This document shows, one piece after another, positions 17,175 through 26,564 of a stretch of DNA of 64,000 bases. The notes beneath the pieces were generated by a model. That model was not told where the DNA came from and did not search any database. It saw only the letters and a list, made by a program, of their open reading frames with translations. Each line of letters opens with the position of its first letter. Positions within the stretch are counted from its first letter, which is position 1. Origin of the DNA: CAZAMP01 sp964486455 (GTDB lineage Bacteria; Eisenbacteria; RBG-16-71-46; CAZAMP01); contig CAZAMP010000001.1 in the NCBI GenBank assembly GCA_964486455.1, positions 124,001-188,000 of the forward strand. Reading direction: 5' to 3'. Position numbers and translations under genes: made by a program.

Positions 17175-17957
17175 CTACCTGACGCTGTTGGCGGTGCGCA
17201 TCATGTCGTCCGCCGTCTGAATGGCCTTGCTCGAGATCTCGAACGCCCGCTGCGCGACGATCATGTTGACCATCTCCTCGACGACTTCGACGTTCGACAT
17301 CTCCAGATAGCCCTGGATGAGCGATCCCAACCCGTTCTCGCCCGGTGTGCCTTCGATCGGATCACCCGCCGCTTCCGTCGGCCGGTACATGTTGCCGCCG
17401 ATGGCCTCGAGCCCCGCCTCGTTCACGAAGCGCACGAGGCTGATCTGTCCCAGCTCCGTGACCTCCTCTTCACCGGCAACTCGAACGGACAGCATCCCTT
17501 CCGGGTCGACGTTGATGGCAGTAGCGTCGCTCGGGATCTGGATGCTGGGCTCGAGCATGTAGCCGCGCGAATTCACGACGTTCCCTTCCCCGTCTATGGA
17601 GAGCGAGCCGTCGCGGGAATAGGCGCGGGTGCCGTCCGGAAGCATGAACTGAAGCAGTCCCTGTCCTTCGACGAGGACATCCAACGGATTGCCCGTCTGA
17701 ACGGTGTCGCCCTGCGTGTGAATCTTTTGAGAGCTCACCATCCGCGTGCCGTGACCGACCTGCACGGGCGCCGGCGATCCCGAACCGCCCTCGCTGGCCT
17801 TCGCGTTGGAGATCGTCTGATAGAACAGGTCTTCAAACTGGGCCCGGTTCTTCTTGAAACCGACCGTGTTTATGTTGGCCAGATTGTGTGCGATGGTGTC
17901 GACATAAAGCTGTTGCGAGACCATCCCGCTCGCGGCGGTCCGCATCGCGCGAAGCAT
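17175..17957 (-). CDS. flgG: Distal rod protein FlgG
   Basis: FlgG builds the distal rod. The 260 residues start MLRAMRTAASGMVSQQLYVD and continue with IAHNLANINTVGFKKNRAQF, the rod signature. They end with GYLEMSNVEVVEEMVNMIVA and QRAFEISSKAIQTADDMMRT, the family C-terminus. Full length 260 is standard. It follows flgF by 34 bases. Confidence 0.96.
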   Translation of the reverse strand: MLRAMRTAASGMVSQQLYVDTIAHNLANINTVGFKKNRAQFEDLFYQTISNAKASEGGSGSPAPVQVGHGTRMVSSQKIHTQGDTVQTGNPLDVLVEGQGLLQFMLPDGTRAYSRDGSLSIDGEGNVVNSRGYMLEPSIQIPSDATAINVDPEGMLSVRVAGEEEVTELGQISLVRFVNEAGLEAIGGNMYRPTEAAGDPIEGTPGENGLGSLIQGYLEMSNVEVVEEMVNMIVAQRAFEISSKAIQTADDMMRTANSVR

Positions 17958-17991
17958 TGTTTCCTCCTTGGCCGGCGATCACTCCGATCGC

Positions 17992-18696
17992 CTATCGCAT
18001 CTGCTGCTCGATCAACTTGCCCAGGGTGTCACCCTGGATCCGCATCGCCTTGAAGTTCGTTTCGTACTCACGGAAGATCGTCAGCATCTCGACCATTTCG
18101 TCCACCGGCGAAACGTTGGAACGCTCGAGGAATCCCTGACGGACGAGCGTCGTGGGACCCTCGTCGCTCGGCGCAGCACCTTCACGGAGCGAGAAGAGAT
18201 TCTCGCCGACCGGAATCAGATCCTCAGCGGCGACCGTCGCCACCCGAAGCCTGCCAACGGTCGCGCTTCCCACGCGAACGGTTCCATCGTCCGCGACGTT
18301 AATGTCACCGGGCGGCAGGCTCAGCTCGCCACCGTCTCCCATCACCGCATAGCCTTGCGCAGTCGCGAGCGCGCCAGCCGGTGTGCGCTGAAAGCCGCCG
18401 GCTCGCGTGTAGCGATCGCCCTCGGGCGTCTTCACGACGAAATACCCCTCGCCATCCAAGCCGAAGTCCAGCGGAGCCCCGGTCGCGAAGATCTCGGCCC
18501 GCGCGTCGTCGACATGGCTCACGAGTTTCTGTGCGCCGGCGCCCTTGGCCGTCTCCTCCTGGAGCACGCGGTGAAACGCCATCCGTTCACGCCGAAAACC
18601 GGTCGTGTGCAAATTTGCCAGATTGTTGGCGATGAGCTCCTGGGCCCGCATCCTCGGGCCGAGGGCGTCCGCCGACTGTCGGGTGCCACGTATCAT
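17992..18696 (-). CDS. flgF: Proximal rod protein FlgF
   Basis: FlgF is a minor rod subunit. The 234 residues keep the rod-protein ends: QELIANNLANLHTTGFRRER near the N-terminus and QGFLERSNVSPVDEMVEMLT with EYETNFKAMRIQGDTLGKLI at the C-terminus. The centre has GEGYFVVKTPEGDRYTRAGG. The N-terminus (MIRGTRQSADALGPRMRAQE) departs a little from the common 'MYTAMSGA' form. It is the first gene of the flgF-to-csrA operon, with an exact sigma-54 promoter about 60 bases upstream. Confidence 0.93.
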   Translation of the reverse strand: MIRGTRQSADALGPRMRAQELIANNLANLHTTGFRRERMAFHRVLQEETAKGAGAQKLVSHVDDARAEIFATGAPLDFGLDGEGYFVVKTPEGDRYTRAGGFQRTPAGALATAQGYAVMGDGGELSLPPGDINVADDGTVRVGSATVGRLRVATVAAEDLIPVGENLFSLREGAAPSDEGPTTLVRQGFLERSNVSPVDEMVEMLTIFREYETNFKAMRIQGDTLGKLIEQQMR

Positions 18697-18766
18697 CCCC
18701 GTCTCTCACTTCATATGCGGTTGCGTCGCGCTGCGGACCAGCCCGCAGCTTGCCGCTTTGGCATGG

Positions 18767-18782
18767 AGCAACGGGTGTGCCA
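18767..18782 (-). promoter_or_regulatory. Sigma-54 promoter of the flgF operon
   Basis: The minus strand reads TGGCAC (18782-18777), ACCCG, TTGCT (18771-18767). This is an exact match to the -24/-12 consensus TGGCAC-N5-TTGCW. The predicted start of transcription is near 18756, 60 bases upstream of the flgF ATG. Confidence 0.85.
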
Positions 18783-18820
18783 GTCGGGGCCAAAACGGCT
18801 CGGGTGGGCCATGTGACTAC

Positions 18821-18844
18821 TGGCACACGAGATAAGGCGTGCCA
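18821..18844. promoter_or_regulatory. Dyad upstream of the sigma-54 promoter, candidate activator site
   Basis: TGGCACAC (18821-18828), eight bases, GCGTGCCA (18837-18844) form an inverted repeat with seven of eight arm bases paired. Its centre is about 77 bases upstream of the predicted flgF start. This suits an enhancer for an NtrC-type activator such as the one at 1-854. Neither arm is followed by TTGC, so they are not promoters. Confidence 0.5.
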
Positions 18845-19048
18845 TCTCCGTGGTCTCGCACCGGGGATGCACGCTCGCCGAGGTCAGAAACTGACCGCAC
18901 CGGCAAGAGTCTCACCGGCTTGAGGCCGGCTGAGATCGTACCCCGCGTCTCGGGATCGCCCGTATCGGCCCTTGGCCTCGAGCGAGAGGCGGCCGAGGAA
19001 TGGGGGTGCGCGCGCCCATCGCCGACGCCCCACCGACCAGCGGCGGCC

Positions 19049-19077
19049 TTGAGCGATTCGGTCGTTGCGTCTAGAAT
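19049..19077 (+). promoter_or_regulatory. Sigma-70-like promoter of the PP2C phosphatase gene
   Basis: TTGAGC (19049-19054), 17 bases, TAGAAT (19072-19077). This places the start of transcription near 19084, about 20 bases before the TTG start and just ahead of its AAGGAG. Confidence 0.6.
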
Positions 19078-19104
19078 CAGCCCAGCACCCAAGGAGAATG
19101 CGTC

Positions 19105-21588
19105 TTGCAAACCAAATCTCGACACGCCGTCCGACGAAAGCGAATTGTGATCCTCTGGGGGGGAGTCCTTCTTGCGCTCTACGCGCTGGTCGGCCAGGCG
19201 CTCTTCGACCTGCCCCACTTCGGACTCACGATCCACGGCAATGTCGTGGTCCGCACATTGCCCGACGGACCCGCCGAGCGCGCGGGCGTCACCGCGGGTG
19301 ACGAGCTCCTTCTGGTCAACGGCAAACGAATCGACCGGATCCCCTTCTTAACGGAAATGATCTACTCGGGCGTCCTCGGCCGAACCATCCAGCTCGAATT
19401 GATCAGTCCCTACGGCCAGAAGAGCGTCGTGATCGAGGGGGTCCCGGGCCCACCCAGATGGCGTTGGCGCGCCGCCGCCAGCTTCGTGGCGGGGATCGGG
19501 TTCCTGCTGATCGGACTCTACACCGCGTGGCAGCCGGCCAGGCGGCTCACGTTTCTCTTCTTCCTACTGTGCTCGGGTTTCTCGGTCATTCTTCTCCCCA
19601 TCGCTCCGCCCAGCCCGCCTGGGGCGCCGATTCTGATCGGATCGGTGAGAAGCCTTGCCGCGCTCATGCTGCCACCGCTGATCATGCACTTCTTTCTCGT
19701 GTTTCCAACGCGGCGACACGTCGTCGAACAAGCCCCAAGCGTCCTGAAGTGGATCTACGTGCCCGCGATCATCGGTCTCGTGGCGTTGCTCTACGTCTGC
19801 ACGGCCACATTGTGGAACGCTCCGGGGGCCGGGACCCTCACTCTGGCGCTCGAGCTGCTTTCCGCGGTGACGTTCATCCTGTTCAGCGTGCTCGCCCTCG
19901 TGAGCTTCATCGCCGGCTATGTCCGCGTCCGGTCGCGATCGGAGCGCCGACGCTACTCCGTCATCTTCTGGGGCACCATCATCGGAATCGCGCCGCTGCT
20001 CATCGTGACGGTGGTGCGGACGCTGTCACCCGAGACGGACCTCTCATGGACGGCCTTCGTGCTTCTGGGCTTGCTGTTGATCCCGGGGAGCTTCGCCTAC
20101 GCCGTCGCCCGGCATCAGATCTTCGACATCGAAGTCTTCGTCAAGCGAAGCGCGGTGTTCTCGATCCTGACCGCGTGCCTCGTCGTAATCGCGATCGCGA
20201 TTCACCTGCTCTTCGGCGTCGTCCTGGAGCGGCTCACCGGACAGCGGAGCACGTGGGTGATGGTGCTCTCCCTCATCATCATCGCCGGTGTGTTTTCTCC
20301 ACTACGTAAACGGATAGAGCGATTCGTGGATCGCAGCTTCTTCCGCGAGCGCTATGACGATCGTCGCGTGCTGCGGGAATTGAGCCAGGCGCTACCGGGC
20401 ATTCTCGACCTGGGCGCTCTCGTGCGCGAGGTGGTCGAGAAGCTTGCGCGAACGCTTCGGGTTCGCGAAGCCGCGCTCTTCTTCGAGTTTCCCGAGGAAG
20501 AGGACACGTACACGCTCGCCTACGCGTCCGGAATGCCGGCGGATGATCTTGACCTCCCCCCCCTTCCGTCTCGACTGATCCGAATAATCAAGCGCTCCGG
20601 TGGGCCGATGCGATCGCTCGAGTTGGAGGAGAGGCTGCCGTTCGGCGCTCTGCAGGACGATGAGGAGCGTCTGCTGACGACGTTCCACAGCGGTGTTCTG
20701 GTGCCGTTCGTCGCGGGAGACAGGCTGCTGGGTGTTCTTGCGCTTGGACGCCGGATGGGAGGCGAGAGCTACGGCGCCGAGGATCTCGAGCTGCTACGCG
20801 CCATCGCCGGGCAAGCCACGGTCGCGATGCAGAACGCGCTCCTTCACATGAAGGAGGTCGAGCGACAGCGGATAGAGCGAGAGCTCAGCCTGGCGCGACA
20901 TCTGCAACAGCAGCTTCTCCCGCTCAAGGATCCCATATTCACGCGGATGGAGATCGCCGGCGGAACGGTCAGCTGCTACGAGGTCGGTGGTGATTTCTAC
21001 GACTACGTGCATCTTCCCGACGGCCGCCTGGGAATCGTCGTCGGCGACGCGTACGGCAAGGGAATCCCCGCGGCGATGATCATGGCGTCGCTCAGTGCCA
21101 CGCTTCGTGCGGAGGCGGTGCATCACGAGGAACCCGGCTCACTCATGGCGCGTCTCAATGATCGTGCCTGCAAGACGCTGGAGCCGGGCCAGTTCCTCTC
21201 GCTCTTCTACGGCATCATCTCGCCCGAGGAGATGACGATCCACTACGCAAACGCCGGCCACCCGCCCCCGCTCGTGATTGAACCCAACGGCAGGCTACTG
21301 CACCTGACGACGGGGGGCATGCTGTTGGGCGTCGACGCCGGCGCCGTTCACGGCATGGACTCGCTCCAATGCGTCCGCGGCGCAGCAATCCTCTTTCCCA
21401 CCGACGGCCTGATCGAAGCCAGCAGGGGCGACGTCGAATTCGGCGAGGAGCGCCTCGTGGACCTGGCGCGGGGGATGCTGGATGCATCCGCTTCCGCGAT
21501 CAGAGAGCGCATCATGGAAGAGGTGGAGAAGTTCCTCGACGGGAAGATCGACGACGACATCACACTGATCGTCTTGAAGGTGCTCTAG
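19105..21588 (+). CDS. Membrane PP2C (SpoIIE/RsbU-type) phosphatase with PDZ, multi-TM and GAF domains
   Basis: This 827-residue signalling phosphatase has several domains in order. A first TM segment (about 15-33) leads into a PDZ domain (about 38-108; LPDGPAERAGVTAGDELLLV). About nine more TM helices (about 122-393) and a GAF domain (about 425-570) follow. A short coiled linker leads to the SpoIIE-type PP2C domain (about 590-827), with metal ligands in YEVGGDFYDYV, VVGDAYGKGIPAAMIM, YANAGHPPPL and DDDITLIVL. It probably dephosphorylates an anti-anti-sigma (STAS) protein in response to an envelope or periplasmic signal. The start is TTG at 19105, with AAGGAG eight bases upstream. An ATG at 19098 is in another frame. 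It is divergent from flgF. Confidence 0.88.
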   Translation: MQTKSRHAVRRKRIVILWGGVLLALYALVGQALFDLPHFGLTIHGNVVVRTLPDGPAERAGVTAGDELLLVNGKRIDRIPFLTEMIYSGVLGRTIQLELISPYGQKSVVIEGVPGPPRWRWRAAASFVAGIGFLLIGLYTAWQPARRLTFLFFLLCSGFSVILLPIAPPSPPGAPILIGSVRSLAALMLPPLIMHFFLVFPTRRHVVEQAPSVLKWIYVPAIIGLVALLYVCTATLWNAPGAGTLTLALELLSAVTFILFSVLALVSFIAGYVRVRSRSERRRYSVIFWGTIIGIAPLLIVTVVRTLSPETDLSWTAFVLLGLLLIPGSFAYAVARHQIFDIEVFVKRSAVFSILTACLVVIAIAIHLLFGVVLERLTGQRSTWVMVLSLIIIAGVFSPLRKRIERFVDRSFFRERYDDRRVLRELSQALPGILDLGALVREVVEKLARTLRVREAALFFEFPEEEDTYTLAYASGMPADDLDLPPLPSRLIRIIKRSGGPMRSLELEERLPFGALQDDEERLLTTFHSGVLVPFVAGDRLLGVLALGRRMGGESYGAEDLELLRAIAGQATVAMQNALLHMKEVERQRIERELSLARHLQQQLLPLKDPIFTRMEIAGGTVSCYEVGGDFYDYVHLPDGRLGIVVGDAYGKGIPAAMIMASLSATLRAEAVHHEEPGSLMARLNDRACKTLEPGQFLSLFYGIISPEEMTIHYANAGHPPPLVIEPNGRLLHLTTGGMLLGVDAGAVHGMDSLQCVRGAAILFPTDGLIEASRGDVEFGEERLVDLARGMLDASASAIRERIMEEVEKFLDGKIDDDITLIVLKVL

Positions 21589-21723
21589 CAGCCCGTATCG
21601 CCCACAGGCCAAGAATCATCCGGTTGCCGGTCGATCGGCCGAATCCCGCCGGTCAGAAGCCGTCTACAGGCTCAACACTCCGCATAACTCGTTAAATCAC
21701 AACACGTTCAATGTCACCCCGCT

Positions 21724-21739
21724 TGGCACCCGGATTGCT
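21724..21739 (+). promoter_or_regulatory. Sigma-54 promoter upstream of the small membrane ORF
   Basis: TGGCAC (21724-21729), CCGGA, TTGCT (21735-21739) is an exact -24/-12 element on the plus strand. Transcription should start near 21750, giving a leader of about 112 bases before the ATG at 21862. Confidence 0.7.
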
Positions 21740-21861
21740 CAAGGAAGTCCATCGGGGGCCGATGAATTAGATCAGAGTCCCCAGCGATACGGGTTGGGAT
21801 GTTGGGAAGGGAGGGCAACGGGAACTGCGGGGCGACCCGCAAAGAGCGAAAGGGGAACCCG

Positions 21862-21945
21862 ATGGATTGCATCAATGGACCCCCGCTCACGCTGCTGGCA
21901 GGTATCATCCTCTTCCTGGACCTGCTCTGGTGGATGCGCGACTAA
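21862..21945 (+). CDS. Small single-span membrane protein candidate (27 aa)
   Basis: The ATG has AGGGGA about six bases upstream. The ORF encodes a short polar start (MDCINGPP), one hydrophobic helix (LTLLAGIILFLDLLWW) and a charged end (MRD). A clean transmembrane helix with a positively charged tail is unlikely in random GC-rich sequence. The exact sigma-54 promoter upstream and the hairpin about 150 bases downstream suggest a real transcription unit. If it is real, it would be co-regulated with the flgF operon through the sigma-54 activator. I do not recognise a family. The transcript could instead act as an sRNA. Confidence 0.4.
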   Translation: MDCINGPPLTLLAGIILFLDLLWWMRD

Positions 21946-22092
21946 GCCACGCTCACCAGGAGACGATCGGATGAGCGCTGACACACTTCGGAGGCCGTAC
22001 CTCGACTTCGAGTGAGGCGGCCGGGGTCCGGGACCCGCACTCTCCCGCCCCGGCGACGTTCGATCCACCAGTTGTCTTACCCGACCATCCGG

Positions 22093-22112
22093 CCCGCGCC
22101 ACCCGGCGCGGG
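22093..22112 (+). terminator. GC-rich hairpin, possible terminator of the sigma-54 transcript
   Basis: CCCGCGCC, ACCC, GGCGCGGG is a perfect eight-base-pair stem followed by TCTTCGCTGTT, which is U-rich for this genome but not a true U-run. It lies directly before the leuS promoter, so ending upstream transcription is the likeliest role. Confidence 0.4.
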
Positions 22113-22137
22113 TCTTCGCTGTTGCGCCCCAGCCGGT

Positions 22138-22167
22138 TTGACCAGCCGAATCGCGCCGTGCTAGTCT
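22138..22167 (+). promoter_or_regulatory. Sigma-70-like promoter of leuS
   Basis: TTGACC (22138-22143), 18 bases, TAGTCT (22162-22167). The -35 is strong and the -10 weak. The predicted start is near 22174. Confidence 0.45.
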
Positions 22168-22237
22168 CCGCCGCAATTCCCAAACCGACTATCGCATGAA
22201 TAGGCCCCCCGTTGCCGGGGACCGGGTGGATCAGACG

Positions 22238-24694
<2,457 letters not shown>

Positions 24695-24826
24695 CGTGGG
24701 AGTGGAATATCGCTCCTCGCCCTCGCCCGCTCACCTCGGCTTCCCGCCTCCGGCGGGTGATCCTCGGTTCGCTCCTCGCGAGGGGCGATGGAGCGATCCA
24801 CACTACGCTATCGTCCACGAGCGAGG

Positions 24827-24945
24827 CTCACCATGCAGGGGCTTCGCCAGGCGCGGCAAGCGATGGAAGGAGCGAGGATCCGCCGCCACTGGCGGCGAGC
24901 CGAACGACTGGTCGCGGAGCGCGGGCGAAACCCCTGCGCGGTGAG
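24827..24945. repeat. Imperfect long inverted repeat in the leuS/uppP spacer
   Basis: Arms 24827-24848 and 24924-24945 pair over 22 bases with three mismatches and enclose further short stems. The whole 263-base spacer is unusual in its density of palindromes, and the string CGCTCCTCGC occurs twice (24711-24720, 24770-24779). It could be a degenerate MITE or REP-like element, or a folded 3' untranslated region for the two convergent genes. Confidence 0.45.
24881..24897. terminator. Hairpin between convergent leuS and uppP, possible bidirectional terminator
   Basis: CGCCGCC, ACT, GGCGGCG is a perfect seven-base-pair stem with a three-base loop near the middle of the convergent spacer. There is no U-run on either side, so it would not be a classical intrinsic terminator. 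Confidence 0.3.
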
Positions 24946-24957
24946 ACGAGCGAATTT

Positions 24958-25743
24958 CTAGGCGAAGAGCAGCCCCGCGATGCCGAGCAACGTGCAGTAG
25001 ACACCAAAGTAGAGAAAGCGCCCCCGGGCAAGCAGTCTCAGCAGCCATCGGATCGCGAAATAGCCCGACACCGCGCTCGCGACGAAGCCGAGGGCCGCGG
25101 GGCCCGCGGCAAGCGTCTCTTCCCCACCGAAGAGTTCGGGGAGCTTGACCGCGGCGGCCCCCGCCAGGAGCGGAACCGCCATGAGGAAGCTGAAGCGAGC
25201 AGCCTCTGCCGGCTTCACGCCGGCAAACATCCCCGCCGAGATGGTCGACCCCGAGCGACTGATCCCCGGAAGAATCGCGATGATCTGAAACAGACCGATC
25301 ACCAGAGCGGAGCCGTAGCCCACATCGTTTCGAGCATGCCTGAAGCGATGACTCGTGAACAGAAGGAGTGCCGTGACAAGCAACATGACCGATGCGAACC
25401 GAGGGCTTTCGAACGCGGCGGAAATCTGATCGCCGAAAACGACACCGACTACCGCGATCGGGATCATGCCGATGAGTAGCGTCACCAGGAGCTTCCGCTC
25501 GGCACCGGACGCACGGAACGTCAAGAGATGGAGGGCCGCGACAAGGATCCTCCGGACATCGTCCAGATAGACGGGGATGATCGCGAACATCGTCCCTAAG
25601 TGAAGGAGTGCCACGAACGCCACGCCGCCTTCATCCAGTCCAATCCAGTGCTGCGCCAAAACAAGATGGCCGCTGGACGAGACCGGAAGGAACTCCGTGA
25701 GCCCCTGAACGACCCCTAGCACGAATGCCTTGAGCCAGATCAT
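24958..25743 (-). CDS. uppP: Undecaprenyl-diphosphatase UppP (BacA)
   Basis: This membrane enzyme recycles the C55 lipid carrier for peptidoglycan and surface glycans by removing a phosphate. The 261-residue polytopic protein has both family motifs: QGLTEFLPVSSSGHLVLAQH near residue 15-35, with the catalytic Glu and the Ser/His, and LPGISRSGSTISAGMFAGV near 165. The ATG at 25743 overlaps the trpA stop (ATGA). It is the last gene of the recG to uppP run. Confidence 0.95.
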   Translation of the reverse strand: MIWLKAFVLGVVQGLTEFLPVSSSGHLVLAQHWIGLDEGGVAFVALLHLGTMFAIIPVYLDDVRRILVAALHLLTFRASGAERKLLVTLLIGMIPIAVVGVVFGDQISAAFESPRFASVMLLVTALLLFTSHRFRHARNDVGYGSALVIGLFQIIAILPGISRSGSTISAGMFAGVKPAEAARFSFLMAVPLLAGAAAVKLPELFGGEETLAAGPAALGFVASAVSGYFAIRWLLRLLARGRFLYFGVYCTLLGIAGLLFA

Positions 25744-26564
25744 GCCGCTTGGCCCTTATCCAAGGAACCGGCGAGCGATCGCAGCAACGCCGACGCGTCC
25801 GCGATCCCCACCTCAGTCGTCGTAGCCGTCAGAACGCATTCGAGCACGGCGGTGCCGACCACGACCCCGTCGGCGAACCCCTTGACGTTCTCGACGTCTT
25901 CAGGACGACGGACCCCGAAGCCCACGAGTACCGGAAGCTCACAGGCGTCGCGCACGCGGCCTACCTGGGTGTCGAGGTTCGTCGCGAACGAGGCCCCACG
26001 CCCGGTCACCCCGGTTCTCGATACGCAGTAGACAAAGCCGGATGCGGCGGACGCGATGGCCGGGATCCGGGACAGGCTCGTCGTCGGCGCGATGAGCTGA
26101 ATCGTCGCAAGCCCCGCTGCACGCACCGCCGACCAAACATCCGGGCTCTCGTCGGGGGGAAGGTCCGTCCCCAGGATCGCCTCCGCCCCGCTCCGCACCG
26201 CGTCGCGGGAAAACTCATCGACACCGTACCGGAGTATCGGGTTCACATACGTCATGAGAACAACGGGGGTCCCACTCGTCGAGCGAAATGCCGCCACGAG
26301 ATCGAGAACCCTACGCACGGTCATCCCATGGTCGAGGCTGATCTGGCTCGTGCGCTGAATGGTCGGACCATCCGCGATGGGATCGGAGAATGGAATGCCG
26401 ACTTCAATCGCGTCCGCGCCGGCGTCATCCAGGGCGCGCAGGAGATCGAGTGTGGTATCCGGCGTCGGGAATCCCGCGGTAACGAAAGGAACCAGGGAGA
26501 GACGGTTAGCAGCGGCTGCCTCGCCAAGCGCGCGGGTCAGACGATCCGATGGACGGTCGGTCAA
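25740..26564 (-). CDS. trpA: Tryptophan synthase alpha subunit
   Basis: TrpA cleaves indole-3-glycerol phosphate and normally passes indole to TrpB. The 274-residue TIM barrel keeps both catalytic acids in IEVGIPFSDPIADGPTIQ (Glu and Asp), the phosphate-binding region YCVSRTGVTGRG and VGFGVRRPEDV. I chose TTG 26564 because it forms a TTGA junction with the TPR-protein stop and gives the usual length. A longer open frame upstream overlaps that gene. No trpB or other tryptophan gene is near, which is unusual. Confidence 0.9.
   Translation of the reverse strand: MTDRPSDRLTRALGEAAAANRLSLVPFVTAGFPTPDTTLDLLRALDDAGADAIEVGIPFSDPIADGPTIQRTSQISLDHGMTVRRVLDLVAAFRSTSGTPVVLMTYVNPILRYGVDEFSRDAVRSGAEAILGTDLPPDESPDVWSAVRAAGLATIQLIAPTTSLSRIPAIASAASGFVYCVSRTGVTGRGASFATNLDTQVGRVRDACELPVLVGFGVRRPEDVENVKGFADGVVVGTAVLECVLTATTTEVGIADASALLRSLAGSLDKGQAA

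Larger units (their letters stand above)
18697..19104. other. Divergent spacer between flgF and the PP2C phosphatase gene
   Basis: This 408-base spacer carries a sigma-54 promoter and a dyad for the minus-strand flagellar operon, and a sigma-70-like promoter for the plus-strand phosphatase. Open frames between 18,840 and 19,050 on both strands are rich in Arg, Pro and Ser and look random. Confidence 0.6.
21589..22237. other. Long spacer between the phosphatase gene and leuS
   Basis: About 650 bases to the chosen leuS start. In order they hold a sigma-54 promoter (21724-21739), a 27-residue membrane ORF (21862-21945), a strong GC hairpin (22093-22112) and a sigma-70-like leuS promoter (22138-22167). 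I see no T-box or other known leader before leuS. Confidence 0.6.

Noticed and set aside
18821..18844. Additional sigma-54 promoters in the TGGCAC-bearing dyad
   Set aside because: Neither arm is followed at the right spacing by TTGC on either strand.
18817..19236. A 139-codon minus-strand frame overlapping the phosphatase start
   Set aside because: It overlaps the sigma-70-like promoter and the start of the phosphatase gene, has low-complexity polar composition and no ribosome-binding site.
22113..22237. T-box or other amino-acid-sensing leader before leuS
   Set aside because: The space between the promoter and the start is too short and there is no T-box bulge sequence. The hairpin present lies upstream of the promoter.
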